From Syntrophobacter fumaroxidans MPOB (GTDB taxonomy: Bacteria > Desulfobacterota > Syntrophobacteria > Syntrophobacterales > Syntrophobacteraceae), in the NCBI RefSeq assembly GCF_000014965.1, contig NC_008554.1:3274001-3338000 (forward strand): a DNA stretch of 64,000 nucleotides, in the 5' to 3' direction. How positions within the stretch are numbered: the first letter of the stretch is position 1; each line of letters starts with the position of its first letter. The notes below the pieces were generated by a model, which made no database searches, was not told the origin of the DNA, and worked only from the letters and a program-made list of their open reading frames with translations. Positions 43,633 to 55,632 of the stretch are shown in pieces. Both the position numbers and the translations under genes were made by a program.

Positions 43633-44814
43633 CTAACTCCTGGCGCAAACACCCTCGCCCGGCTTCCAATAAGGCGACATGGCGCGCAACGTTTCGATGA
43701 TCGCAGGCAGTTTCTCGACCACCAGATCGATCTCTTCATCCGTATTGTAGACACTCAGGCTGAACCGTATGGACCCGTGGGCCATGGTGAAGGGAACGCC
43801 CATCGCGCGCAGCACGTGGGAAGGTTGCAGCGATCCGGAAGTGCAGGCCGAACCCGAGGATGCGCAAATTCCGAATTCGTCCATCATCAGCAGGATGCCT
43901 TCGCCTTCAACAAATTCGAAGCTGATGTTGGTCGTATTCGGAAGCCGGTTCACGCGGTCTCCGTTTACTCTGCTGTTGGGAATGCGGGCAAGCAGCGCGT
44001 TCTCCAGTCTGTCCCGCAGGTTCTTCACCACCGTGTTTTCGGTCTCCATGTAGCGGGCTGCCAGCTCGGCCGCCTTGCCCAGGCCGATGATGCCCGGCGT
44101 GTTCTCCGTCCCGCCGCGACGCCCCTTTTCCTGGTGTCCGCCGATCATGAACGGGGAAAACTTGGTTCCCCTGCGAACGTAGAGCACCCCGACACCCTTG
44201 GGGGCATGCAGCTTGTGACCGGACAGCGAGAGCATGTTGATGGCGGTCTTGCCGAGGTCGATGGGGATTTTGCCGACGGCCTGGACGGCATCGGTGTGAA
44301 AGATGATTCCCTTTTCCCCGGCTATCTCCGCAGCCTGTTCCACGGGGAACACGACCCCCGTTTCATTGTTCGCCCACATCAGGCTCACGACCGCCGTATC
44401 GGCCGTCAGCGCTTTTCGGTACTGCTCAAGGTCCAATCGCCCCTCCGCGTCGACGGGCAGCTCCGTCACCCGGTACCCCCTGGTGGCCAGGTGCGCGCAA
44501 AGCGCGCGGATTGCAGGGTGTTCGACCCGGCTCGTAACGATGTGCCGCTTGTCCGGGTTGGAGTGGAGAGCGGCTCGAACCGCGGCGTTGTCGCTTTCGG
44601 TGCCGCAACTGGTGAAAATGATCTCATCGGGCGAGGCACCCAGGAGAGCCGCCATTTTTTCGTGGGCTTCCCTCAGCTTCCTTCCCACCTGGCCGCCGAA
44701 GGAATGCATGCTCGACGGGTTGCCGTAGAGCTGGCTGAAATAGGGAAGCATCTCTTCGAGCACTTCCGGCGCGACCCGGGTGGTTGCGTTGTTGTCGAGA
44801 TATATTGTTTTCAC
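43633..44814 (-). CDS. nifS: Cysteine desulfurase NifS
   Basis: This 393-residue PLP enzyme removes sulfur from cysteine and hands it to NifU. YLDNNATTRVAPEVLEEMLP is the N-terminal signature; H99 (SRVEHPAI) and K201 (LSLSGHKLHAPKGVG) contact PLP, and the catalytic cysteine is C324 in CASSGSACTSG. The stop-start overlap with nifU (ATGA, 44811-44814) shows coupling. NifS rather than IscS is favoured by length and by the three-domain NifU partner. No nitrogenase gene is in the window, so it may serve general Fe-S assembly, as in many anaerobes. Confidence 0.93.
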   Translation of the reverse strand: MKTIYLDNNATTRVAPEVLEEMLPYFSQLYGNPSSMHSFGGQVGRKLREAHEKMAALLGASPDEIIFTSCGTESDNAAVRAALHSNPDKRHIVTSRVEHPAIRALCAHLATRGYRVTELPVDAEGRLDLEQYRKALTADTAVVSLMWANNETGVVFPVEQAAEIAGEKGIIFHTDAVQAVGKIPIDLGKTAINMLSLSGHKLHAPKGVGVLYVRRGTKFSPFMIGGHQEKGRRGGTENTPGIIGLGKAAELAARYMETENTVVKNLRDRLENALLARIPNSRVNGDRVNRLPNTTNISFEFVEGEGILLMMDEFGICASSGSACTSGSLQPSHVLRAMGVPFTMAHGSIRFSLSVYNTDEEIDLVVEKLPAIIETLRAMSPYWKPGEGVCARS

Positions 44815-45641
44815 TGGGAAACCTCCTCAACCACCAGCTCGGGCAGGACCAGCTCACGGAGCTTCACCTCGACGAAATTTTTCAGCGTCCGGTTGGCGGC
44901 CTGGCAGGACGCGCAGGCACCCCTCGTGGCTACCAGGACCCGGTTTCCCACCACGTCCACCAGCTCGATGTCCCCACCGTCCTGCTTGAGGGACGGCCGG
45001 ATCTCCTGATCGATGGTCTCCTCGATCAACCGGATCTTGCGAAGATTCGACATCTTCGGCCTGGGAACGGGCTTGGCGTGCACATCCCCCAAGACCCTGT
45101 CGATGATTTCCTGGATGGCGGGGTGGCAGTTGCCGCAGCCTCCCCCGGCTTTGGTGTAGTTCGTGACTTCTTCCAGGGTAGTGAGGGCGTTCTCACGGAT
45201 GGCCTTCTCGATCTCCTTCTCAGTGACCCCGAAACATTCACAAACCACCTTATCCTCGACCTCTTTCCCGGTGTCGCCGCGATAGTACGCGATGGCTTTG
45301 TCCAAAGCCTCTCGGCCCATCACCGAGCAGTGCATTTTTTCCTCGGGCAGGCCTCCCAGGAACCTGGCAATATCCTGGTTCGTCACCTTGGAGGCCTCTT
45401 CGACGGTCATGCCCTTGACGATTTCGGTCAGCGCCGATGCGGATGCGATGGCACTCGCACAGCCGAAGGTCTTGAACTTGGCCTCCTTGATCCTCCCGTT
45501 TTCATCCAGCTTGAAGGTGAACTTCAGCGCATCGCCGCAGGCGATGGATCCAACCTCGGCAACCCCGTCCGGTTCTTCGATTTCGCCCACATTGCGCGGG
45601 TTCAGGAAATGCTCCTTCACCTTATCCGTGTATTCCCACAT
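44811..45641 (-). CDS. nifU: Fe-S cluster scaffold NifU (three domains)
   Basis: This 276-residue protein has the full Azotobacter-type layout. The IscU-like N-terminal scaffold has C35, C61 and C105 (VGSIACGDA, FGCASA, MHCSV); the middle BFD-type 2Fe-2S domain has C134, C136, C169 and C172 (VCECF, GGCGNCH); and the C-terminal Nfu domain has C243 and C246 (ATRGACASCQAA). It assembles clusters on sulfur from NifS, encoded directly downstream with overlapping start and stop. GGAGG with seven bases gap precedes ATG 45641. cysE and cysK follow, linking cysteine supply to cluster assembly. Confidence 0.94.
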   Translation of the reverse strand: MWEYTDKVKEHFLNPRNVGEIEEPDGVAEVGSIACGDALKFTFKLDENGRIKEAKFKTFGCASAIASASALTEIVKGMTVEEASKVTNQDIARFLGGLPEEKMHCSVMGREALDKAIAYYRGDTGKEVEDKVVCECFGVTEKEIEKAIRENALTTLEEVTNYTKAGGGCGNCHPAIQEIIDRVLGDVHAKPVPRPKMSNLRKIRLIEETIDQEIRPSLKQDGGDIELVDVVGNRVLVATRGACASCQAANRTLKNFVEVKLRELVLPELVVEEVSQ

Positions 45642-46142
45642 GCTCGGACCTCCGATGGTCTATTTTACGCGATTCACTCAGCCTCATGTGACTGCGCCCG
45701 GCAGAATTCATGAGGAACCGTGCGCGATCGCAAACCCGATCTTCATCAGCCCGGGAACCCCGGGCGTCATGTCGCAAATAAGTTAAGTACCGGCAAGCCT
45801 CCGGACCAGATTAAGAGCACAAATGAAGGATTTTTGCTAGCCTACACATGCAAACCTTCAAGTCAATGAAAATCGACGGATTACGGAATACCCTCCGCGG
45901 TTGAGACAAACACTGTAGCCCATGACTTCGGATTCCGATAGGTGAATTGGCGATACTGAGCGCCGCCGAGTCGGGAGGCGCCATGCCGGTGGAGCTTCAT
46001 GAATGCACCGGTGCGCATTTGACTGGTGTTTGAAGCCTGTGCGGGTTAGATTAACCCGGTCCGAGCCCGAACCCGGGCTTGCCGGCTCCTGAGCCCATAC
46101 GCGTATTGTCTGGCCGGTAACTCATGAAGAAAGGGACGCCAA
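45642..46142. other. 501-base divergent region between nifU and the YdgA-like gene
   Basis: The AT-richer part 45770-45880 should contain the nifU promoter. Short dyads occur: GCACCGGTGC near 46003 and CGGGTTA-GAT-TAACCCG near 46043-46059, close to the YdgA-like gene. No IscR-like site or coding sequence is convincing. Confidence 0.45.
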
Positions 46143-47729
46143 ATGAAGAAGCTCGTCGCAGTATTGGTCGTGTTGGCCGTCGTGCTCGGGGCAGCCTGGG
46201 CCGGGTCCAGCTACTGGTTCGGAATGAAGGCCGAGGAGCAGTATCGCCAGATCCTGGCAAAGGCGTCTTCACCGCCGATGCTCAAATTTCTGGTGGAGAA
46301 TTACAAGAGAGGGATCTTCGCGTCCACGGCCAAGGTCGCCATCGAATTCGGCGATATGGGCGAACAGGCAAGAAAGGACGGCAACGGCCTGCGCTTCGTC
46401 GCGATCCAGGAGATCTGCCACGGCCCCTTCCCCATGGGAAACATCGGCGACTTCAAACCCGTGGTGGCCGTGATCAGGACGACGGTCCAGTCCTTTCCGG
46501 AAATGAACGCCGAAATAAAGAAATTCCTGGACGAGTTTCCTGAATTGAAGAGCTCGGAGAACCGGACCACCGTCTTTTTCAGCGGGAACACCGAAAGTGT
46601 CCTGACGGTCCCGGCCTTTCGCCGGACCATCCAGAAAGATAAGAAGACCGATATTGTGTGGGAGGGTCTGTCCGCTCATTTTCTATTTGCCGACGGCCTC
46701 AAGACCACCACCGGATCGGTAAACGCTCCCGGGCTGCAGGTCACGACCCCCGACGGCACATTTGCGCTCAAAGCCGCCAAATGGGCCGTCAATCTCCACC
46801 GAGGCGCCAGTTCCCTGAACCTGGGGGACGTCTCCACCGAGATTGCCTCAATCGATTTCAAGGGCTCCGGGGACAAGGCACCCGAGAGCTTCAGGGCCAA
46901 TGGCATCAAGCTCAAGATCGATTCCAAGGAATCCGCGAACAACTGCGTGGATGCCACCATGACCATGGGGGTTGAGCAGGCCAAGGCAGCGGACAAGTCA
47001 TTCGATGCCCGGTTGAGCTTCGTCTTTCGCAAACTGGACGCCGAATCGCTTCGTAAATTCCAGGATGCCATGGACGCTCTCAACATGCAGCCCCCGGCCT
47101 CCGAGGAGGAGATGCAAAAGAGGATGGCGGCCAATTACCTGGACCTGGCTGCCGGTTTGTTGAAAAAATCGCCGGAAGTTGAGCTCACCGAGGTGAAGTT
47201 CACCATGCCCGAAGGCACCTTCAACGGGAAAGCCAAAGTGGTGTTCACGGATCCGAAGGGGTCCATAGCCGAGAACCCATTGCTCCTTCTCAATGCGGTG
47301 ACGGCCGAGGCCGAATGCACGGCCCAGGAATCGCTGGTGCGCTACATTGCCGCACAAGCGCTCAAGAACCTCCCCGGAGGCGGAGAAACGGTCCCGGGAA
47401 CACCGGGTTCGGAAATCGCCGAATCCGATGAATCCCCGGCGGAAGTGCCTGAATCGGAGGAGGAAGACTCCGAGGAAGCGGAACCGGGAGCCGCCGTACC
47501 GGACAAGGCTCCTTCGGAGCTCGCCAGGCCGGCCAAACCCGGTCTTCCTGGAGCGCCGCAGGGAAAAGCCCTTTCCGTGGAGGAGCAGGTCGCCCTGACC
47601 CTTGACCAGTTGGTCAAACAGGATCTCATCGTTAAGGACGGCGCGAACTACAAGGCATCCGCCAGCTACCGGGGCGGGAAAGTGGTGCTGAACGGCAGGA
47701 CCATCCCTCTCGAAAATCTCTTGAAGTAG
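46143..47729 (+). CDS. YdgA/DUF945-family periplasmic protein
   Basis: This 528-residue protein has an N-terminal signal anchor (KKLVAVLVVLAVVLGAAWAG) followed directly by YWFGMKAEEQYRQIL, the start typical of the DUF945/YdgA family, and a long beta-rich body (about 50-410) with many parallel-strand stretches (GFVAI, GLSAHFLFADGL, SSLNLGDVSTEIASIDF). An acidic Pro/Glu/Ser-rich linker (about 415-470) precedes a final amphipathic segment ending RTIPLENLLK, which matches the family's C-terminus. The fold suggests an envelope-associated lipid- or peptidoglycan-related protein; the function is unknown. It is transcribed alone, with the folD gene converging. Confidence 0.82.
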   Translation: MKKLVAVLVVLAVVLGAAWAGSSYWFGMKAEEQYRQILAKASSPPMLKFLVENYKRGIFASTAKVAIEFGDMGEQARKDGNGLRFVAIQEICHGPFPMGNIGDFKPVVAVIRTTVQSFPEMNAEIKKFLDEFPELKSSENRTTVFFSGNTESVLTVPAFRRTIQKDKKTDIVWEGLSAHFLFADGLKTTTGSVNAPGLQVTTPDGTFALKAAKWAVNLHRGASSLNLGDVSTEIASIDFKGSGDKAPESFRANGIKLKIDSKESANNCVDATMTMGVEQAKAADKSFDARLSFVFRKLDAESLRKFQDAMDALNMQPPASEEEMQKRMAANYLDLAAGLLKKSPEVELTEVKFTMPEGTFNGKAKVVFTDPKGSIAENPLLLLNAVTAEAECTAQESLVRYIAAQALKNLPGGGETVPGTPGSEIAESDESPAEVPESEEEDSEEAEPGAAVPDKAPSELARPAKPGLPGAPQGKALSVEEQVALTLDQLVKQDLIVKDGANYKASASYRGGKVVLNGRTIPLENLLK

Positions 47730-48079
47730 GACCTGGGAGCAACCATTTTACGGCAAAGGGCGGAGGCATTCCTGCGACCGGGCGAATCATGCCGGGTTGC
47801 ATTCCCTTGAACGCGGGTGCGTATCAAAGGCGCCCCGGCAGCCGGCAATGCACCCGGGAAGGAAAAAGGATGGGGCGGGATCGAGGTGCCGGGCAGTCGT
47901 CCGGTCATACCGATTGGCTTTGAAGGTCGCGGACTGAGGGTCGGCGGAAAATGAAACGGGCGAGGATAGACCCCGCCCGTTGTGAGACTCGAGGAATCAC
48001 AGGGCAGGACGTCGTGCTCGCCCGCCCTGTGTTGCGGTCTTGAGCGCCAGCCGGCAGAGGAACCGCCCGGGGCCGGCTT
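47730..48079. other. 350-base convergent spacer between the YdgA-like gene and folD
   Basis: Contains the probable folD terminator at 47945-47981. No gene is seen. Confidence 0.5.
47945..47981 (-). terminator. Probable rho-independent terminator of folD
   Basis: On the minus strand AACGGGCGGGG, a short loop, and CCTCGCCCGTT pair with one mismatch (47955-47981), followed by TTTCATTTT. It lies about 100 bases after the folD stop. Confidence 0.65.
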
Positions 48080-48967
48080 TCATGCGATCTTGTTGTGCAC
48101 TTTGCAGGCTCTCACGGTGTTCTTCATGAGCATCGTGATGGTCATGGGACCCACGCCTCCCGGAACGGGAGTGATGGCACTGGCCACTTCGACCGCTTCG
48201 TCGAAGGCCACATCCCCTTTGAGGATGCGCTTCCCGTCTGCGGTCTTTCCGACTTCGTTCACGCCTACGTCGATGACCACCGCTCCCGGCTTGATCATAT
48301 TCCCCTTGACGTATTCCGCGACTCCCGCCGCGACAATCAGTATGTCGGCCCGCCGGGTGTGGGAAGCAACATCCTTGGTCCGGGTATGGCATACGGTGAT
48401 CGTTGCGTTGGCGCCGTTGGCTTTCTGCACGAGCATCATGGCGATGGGCTTGCCCACGATGTTCGAACGCCCCACGATGGTGACCTCGGCCCCTGAGACC
48501 TGCGTCCCGGAGCGCACCAGCAGCTCCTGGATGCCGGCGGGGGTACAGGGAAGATAGTCCGGTTCTCCGATCATCAGCTTTCCGACGTTGACGGGATGAA
48601 ACGCATCCACGTCCTTGCTCGGGTCAATGGACAGAAGGATCCTGTTTTCATTGATGTGCTTCGGCAAGGGCAACTGCACAAGAATCCCGTGGATGCTGGG
48701 ATCCTTGTTGTATTTGTCGATCAGATCGAGCAGCCTGTTTTCCTCCAGATCCGCAGGCTGGTTGTCCTGAACCGAGTGGAACCCGAGCTCGTGGGCCGTA
48801 TTCTGCTTGGCCCGAACATAGCTCTGAGACGCGGGATTCTCACCCACCAGAATGGTCACAAGGCCCGGAACGACTCCGTGCTTGGACTGGAGCTGTTCGA
48901 CTTCGGTCTTCAGTTCCGCCCGGATCTCCTTGGCGACTTCCGCTCCTTTGAGCAGTTTGGCAGCCAT
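48080..48967 (-). CDS. folD: Methylene-THF dehydrogenase / methenyl-THF cyclohydrolase
   Basis: The 295-residue bifunctional enzyme interconverts formyl-, methenyl- and methylene-tetrahydrofolate. Y50 and K54 in ASQSYVRAKQNTAHELG are the catalytic pair; HGILVQLPLPKHIN, KDVDAFHPVNVGKLM and TIVGRSNIVGKPIAMMLV are family blocks, and ITPVPGGVGPMTITMLMKNT is the C-terminal signature. It follows fhs by 75 bases on the same strand, so formate is carried through formyl-THF to methylene-THF, the methyl branch of the Wood-Ljungdahl pathway. Direction (formate production or use) depends on metabolism. Confidence 0.96.
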   Translation of the reverse strand: MAAKLLKGAEVAKEIRAELKTEVEQLQSKHGVVPGLVTILVGENPASQSYVRAKQNTAHELGFHSVQDNQPADLEENRLLDLIDKYNKDPSIHGILVQLPLPKHINENRILLSIDPSKDVDAFHPVNVGKLMIGEPDYLPCTPAGIQELLVRSGTQVSGAEVTIVGRSNIVGKPIAMMLVQKANGANATITVCHTRTKDVASHTRRADILIVAAGVAEYVKGNMIKPGAVVIDVGVNEVGKTADGKRILKGDVAFDEAVEVASAITPVPGGVGPMTITMLMKNTVRACKVHNKIA

Positions 48968-49042
48968 CTGAATACTCCTTCCAATGGAAAGTCCTTCTTG
49001 ACGACGTGTTCCAGCGGTTGCCGCGCAACCCGCCAGAGTGTG

Positions 49043-50806
49043 CTAGAACAACCCCTTCACCTTGCCCGTATTGACATCCACGTCGATGCGGCGAAAAGCG
49101 GGGTTCGAGGACGTCCCGGGCATCAGGCTGATGGTCCCGGCGCAGGGGCACAGAAATTTGGCTCCCGAATAGATCAGAACGTCGCGGATGGGAAGCACCC
49201 AACCCTTGGGAACGCCTTTCACGCTCGGATCGTGAGTAAGGCTCAGATGGGTCTTGACCATCATGGTTGCATAGTCGTCGTACTTGGGATCGTTTTCCAG
49301 CATTTTCGCCTTGGCTTCCGCATCGGGAGTCCAGGACACCCCGTCGGCCCCGTAGACTTCCCTGGCGACGGTGCTGACCCTGTCCCTGAGCTTCATTTCA
49401 AGCGGGTACAGGAACTTGAACTGACTCTCCTGCTTGCAGGCATCAATAACGGCGTCGGCGAATTCCAACGCGCCCTCGCCGCCCTTGGCCCAATGCTCGG
49501 AGAGGGCGCAACGGGCACCCGCGGCCTCGGCATGCTTGCGCACCAGTGCGATCTCGTCCTTGGTATCCGTGTGAAACGCATTGATGCACACCACCGGGTT
49601 CATGCCGGACTTGCGGATGGTGTTGATGTGGTGAACCATGTTCACGATGCCCTTCTCAAGTAACTTCAGGTTTTCCTTGGTGTATTCTTCCGGCATAGCC
49701 AGACCCGCCACGACCTTCGGACCGCCGCCGTGCATCTTGAGCGCGCGAATCGTCGTCGTGAGGACGGAAACATGGGGCTTGAGGCCGCTGTAGCGGCACT
49801 TCACGTTCCAGAACTTTTCGAACCCGATGTCCGCCGCAAAGCCGCTCTCCGTAACGTGGTAATCGAACATCTTCAGGCCGATGCGATCGGCGATGATGGA
49901 CGACTGCCCGACCGCGATATTCGCGAAAGGACCGGCATGAACCATGCACGGCTGGTATTCCGCAGTGCACATCAGCGTCGGATTGATGGTGTTGCGCATG
50001 AAAGCGGTCATGGCCCCGCCGACCTCGAGGTCTCCGGTGGTCACAGGATTTCCGCGCCTGTCGAACGCTACGGTGATCTCATTGAGCCGTTTTCTCAGGT
50101 CGGGAAGGTCCTTCACAATGGACAGAATGGCCATCAGTTCCGAACTGACCGCGATCCCGAATTTCGACTGCATCATGTAGCCGTCCTGCCGGCCGCCTAT
50201 GCCGATGATGATGTTGCGCAAAGCCTGCGCGCAGAAGTCCATGATCCAGCCCATTTCCACGCGGGTGGGATCGATGTGGAGCCGGCGCATCTTGGTCAGG
50301 CGATCGAGTTGCTCGTCAGTGTAGTTCCGCTCATGCTGCATGCGGGCTGTGAGAGCCACCATCGCAAGATTGTGCGCGTTCATGATGTCGTTGATGTCCC
50401 CGGTCAGCCCCATGGAAAATTCGGTCATCGGGATGAGCAACGCGTTGCCGCCTCCGGCCGCCGTTCCCTTGATGTTCATAGTCGGCCCGCCCGACGGCTG
50501 CCTGAGACAACCGCCGACATTCACGCCCCGCTTGCCGAGCCCTTCCATCAGGCCCACGGAAGTCGTGCTCTTCCCTTCCCCAAGCGGGGTAGGCGTGATG
50601 GCCGTCACTTCGATGTACTTCCCGTCCGGTTTGTCTTTCAGGCGGTTCATGATTTTGAGGAAATCCAGCTTACAAAGTCTCCCCATGGGAAGAATTTCCT
50701 CCTTGAGCAGACCCAGCTTCTCCTGCCACTGCCAGGGAGAAGGCATGTCCTTCTCAGCCTCTTCGGAAATCTGCCAATCCATCATCTTTGTTGCGTCGTA
50801 CGGCAT
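49043..50806 (-). CDS. fhs: Formate-tetrahydrofolate ligase
   Basis: The 587-residue enzyme condenses formate, ATP and THF to 10-formyl-THF (and can run backwards to make ATP). The P-loop is [16 protein letters not shown] (about 71-86); [40 protein letters not shown] and the C-terminal [20 protein letters not shown] are typical. I start at ATG 50806 ([20 protein letters not shown]) because CGGAGG precedes it; the frame extends to 50866 without similarity. A protein of this length is standard. It is the first gene of the fhs-folD unit. Confidence 0.96.
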   Translation of the reverse strand: MPYDATKMMDWQISEEAEKDMPSPWQWQEKLGLLKEEILPMGRLCKLDFLKIMNRLKDKPDGKYIEVTAITPTPLGEGKSTTSVGLMEGLGKRGVNVGGCLRQPSGGPTMNIKGTAAGGGNALLIPMTEFSMGLTGDINDIMNAHNLAMVALTARMQHERNYTDEQLDRLTKMRRLHIDPTRVEMGWIMDFCAQALRNIIIGIGGRQDGYMMQSKFGIAVSSELMAILSIVKDLPDLRKRLNEITVAFDRRGNPVTTGDLEVGGAMTAFMRNTINPTLMCTAEYQPCMVHAGPFANIAVGQSSIIADRIGLKMFDYHVTESGFAADIGFEKFWNVKCRYSGLKPHVSVLTTTIRALKMHGGGPKVVAGLAMPEEYTKENLKLLEKGIVNMVHHINTIRKSGMNPVVCINAFHTDTKDEIALVRKHAEAAGARCALSEHWAKGGEGALEFADAVIDACKQESQFKFLYPLEMKLRDRVSTVAREVYGADGVSWTPDAEAKAKMLENDPKYDDYATMMVKTHLSLTHDPSVKGVPKGWVLPIRDVLIYSGAKFLCPCAGTISLMPGTSSNPAFRRIDVDVNTGKVKGLF

Positions 50807-51531
50807 GTTAGGCCTCCGGTTCGTTGTTGACCCAATGGACAAAATGATCTTTCCCTCTATCCTCAAAAAAACCAGAATTATCCAGGCATCAAATGGATCT
50901 CACCCACTCCAGCCGAAGCACTGGACATTTACTTTGGTGCCCAAAGGACAGTTGCACGTAAGAGGAATGAAGCCAGAGAGAAAATCCGGGGAAAACACGC
51001 AATCAGGGTTGGGCCGGATGAATCAACCTTCCAGGAATACTGGCTCGTATTCATAGCAGAACGAAGTAGCATGCTGCAACCATGCTAAGGGTAAAGTGCG
51101 TCCTCGGTTCTGTCAAGCGGAAAGTCTTGCGCCCACGACTTTCACCCCTCAGCTGAGGCACTGCACCCCATGGTTCGAATTCCCCCCCGTCGCACGCGAC
51201 ACAACGCACAGATTTCCGAAAAAACAGACCCTGACGGGTTGCGAGCTTTCCGATGCCTCCGTGGGTTCTCATCGGTCGGATGAATCGATTTTCCAGATCC
51301 TGTCCATTCCATGTCGATTCGCTGTCGGAACGATGTTAAAGAAATGTTCAAATCCACGGGAGGACTCCGCCAGCTGTTGGAAAAACGATATCCGGTCGAG
51401 TCCATGTCTACATAAAAATATAATAAAAACAGTAATTTGATAAAGATTTTGACATTTCAACAGGCCCTTATTAAGATGATTGGATCATTCGAACGGAGAA
51501 AAAAATCAAATACACAAGCGAGGGAAACGCA
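50807..51531. other. 725-base divergent region between fhs and dnaN
   Basis: It separates the left, mostly minus-strand genes from the plus-strand dnaN-gyrB-gyrA-gpsA group. The end at 51400-51480 is strongly AT-rich and holds the dnaN promoter. I looked for DnaA boxes (TTATNCACA) and found none, so it is not shown to be an origin. No gene is recognised. Confidence 0.5.
51449..51477 (+). promoter_or_regulatory. Sigma-70 promoter of dnaN
   Basis: TTGACA (51449-51454), 17 bases, TAAGAT (51472-51477), ending 54 bases before the dnaN ATG. It lies in a tract of almost pure A/T, unlike the rest of the window. Confidence 0.75.
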
Positions 51532-52641
51532 ATGAAAGTCCGGCTGGAAAAAGGCAACCTCATCCAAATCCTGCAGAAGGTTCAGAATATCACGGATAAG
51601 AAATCGAGTATGCCTGTTTTGTCCAACGTTCTGATCAGCTCCTCGGAACAACAAACGGTCGAATTTTCCGCGACGGACCTCGAATTGAGCCTTTGGACCC
51701 AGACCGGTGGACAGGTGGAGACACCGGGCAGCTCGACGGTTTCCGCCCGCAAATTGTTCGAGATCGTTCGGGAGCTTCCCCAACCGGAAGTGTTGCTGGA
51801 AGGCCTCCCGAACAACAAGATGCAGATTTTGTCCGGACGCGCGCGGTTTGAGCTGTCGACCATTCCTGGCGAAGACTTTCCTCAGCTCAACTTTTACCGG
51901 GAAACCGAGTTGGTGAAGGTCGATGCGGCTGCGCTAAAGCGCGCGCTGACCAAGACTTTGCACAGTGTCCCCGCGGATGAGGATTCCTTCAGCATTGCGG
52001 GGACTTTTCTTCATGCCGTCAATGAGGATTCGTATCGGTTCGTGTCCTCCGACGGACATCGACTCTCGTACTGCGAAGTGCCGAAGGAAGCCTTTGGGAC
52101 GCTGGATATTCGAGAGGGGTTGATCATCCCGAGAAAAGGGGTCCAGGAGATACTTCGGATGCTGGAGAAGGAGGAAGAGGTCGTCCTGGGGGTGCACGAG
52201 AAGTATGTCGTGCTCAGGACGCCGTCGACGTTTCTCAGCGTGCAGCTCCTCGATGCCGAATTTCCGGAATACAAGACGATTATTCCCGAGGAGAGGCCTT
52301 TCTTCATTATGCTGGACCTGGAGCAATTTTTTTCCGCTTTGAAACGGTCCTCGATTCTGAGCAACAACGTCTGGCGTCACGTGCGGTTCATATTGACCAA
52401 GGGCGTGCTGGAACTGGAAGCGGGAAACCCCGAGCTCGGGAATGCAAATGAAACGCTGGATGTGGAGTATGAGGGTGAAGACTTCAGCGTGGCGTTCAAC
52501 ATCCGGTATCTGCTGGAAACGATCCAGGCTCTTGATAGTCCTCGAGTGAGATTCGAGTGGGTGGATCAGTTTCACGGCGGAGTTTTCGTTGGGTCTGAGG
52601 ACCCTGGGTTTTTGAGCCTGGTCATGCCGATGGTGGTTTGA
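51532..52641 (+). CDS. dnaN: DNA polymerase III beta subunit (sliding clamp)
   Basis: The 369-residue protein forms a ring dimer on DNA and tethers polymerase III. Three clamp folds are recognisable: the first with KKSSMPVLSNVLISSSEQQ, the second with the loop ALTKTLHSVPADEDSFSIAG and VSSDGHRLSYCEVP, and the third ending with FNIRYLLETIQALDSPRVRF and SLVMPMVV, matching the family's C-terminal MPM(R/V) tail that lines the hydrophobic pocket. Length is standard (366 in E. coli). A well-placed promoter precedes it. dnaA, usually just upstream, is absent; instead fhs lies on the other strand. Confidence 0.97.
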   Translation: MKVRLEKGNLIQILQKVQNITDKKSSMPVLSNVLISSSEQQTVEFSATDLELSLWTQTGGQVETPGSSTVSARKLFEIVRELPQPEVLLEGLPNNKMQILSGRARFELSTIPGEDFPQLNFYRETELVKVDAAALKRALTKTLHSVPADEDSFSIAGTFLHAVNEDSYRFVSSDGHRLSYCEVPKEAFGTLDIREGLIIPRKGVQEILRMLEKEEEVVLGVHEKYVVLRTPSTFLSVQLLDAEFPEYKTIIPEERPFFIMLDLEQFFSALKRSSILSNNVWRHVRFILTKGVLELEAGNPELGNANETLDVEYEGEDFSVAFNIRYLLETIQALDSPRVRFEWVDQFHGGVFVGSEDPGFLSLVMPMVV

Positions 52642-55402
<2,761 letters not shown>

Positions 55403-55632
55403 TGCCGTGCAAGCGGGGTTTTGCCCGCTGGTCGATACGATCGGTCGAAACGGTACCGGTCGGTCGGGGTTCGCTCGAAGCGTGCGGTTCTGAGCACTGT
55501 TTTCCGGGCGGGCCCGGTCGAGTGCGCAGGAAACGCCGGGCAGGGTGCGGCCGTGCGGCCGCATGACGGGCATAAGCCGTGACCTGCTTTCGGATGAGTA
55601 AAATGCAGTTACCCACGTTGTGAGACGGTCGG

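Noticed and set aside
51160-51195. tRNA T-arm-like GGTTCGAATTCCCCCCC
   Set aside because: The stem does not pair and no acceptor or anticodon arm fits around it.
50807-51531. Replication origin
   Set aside because: No TTATCCACA-type DnaA boxes were found; only an AT-rich tract and a strand switch support it.
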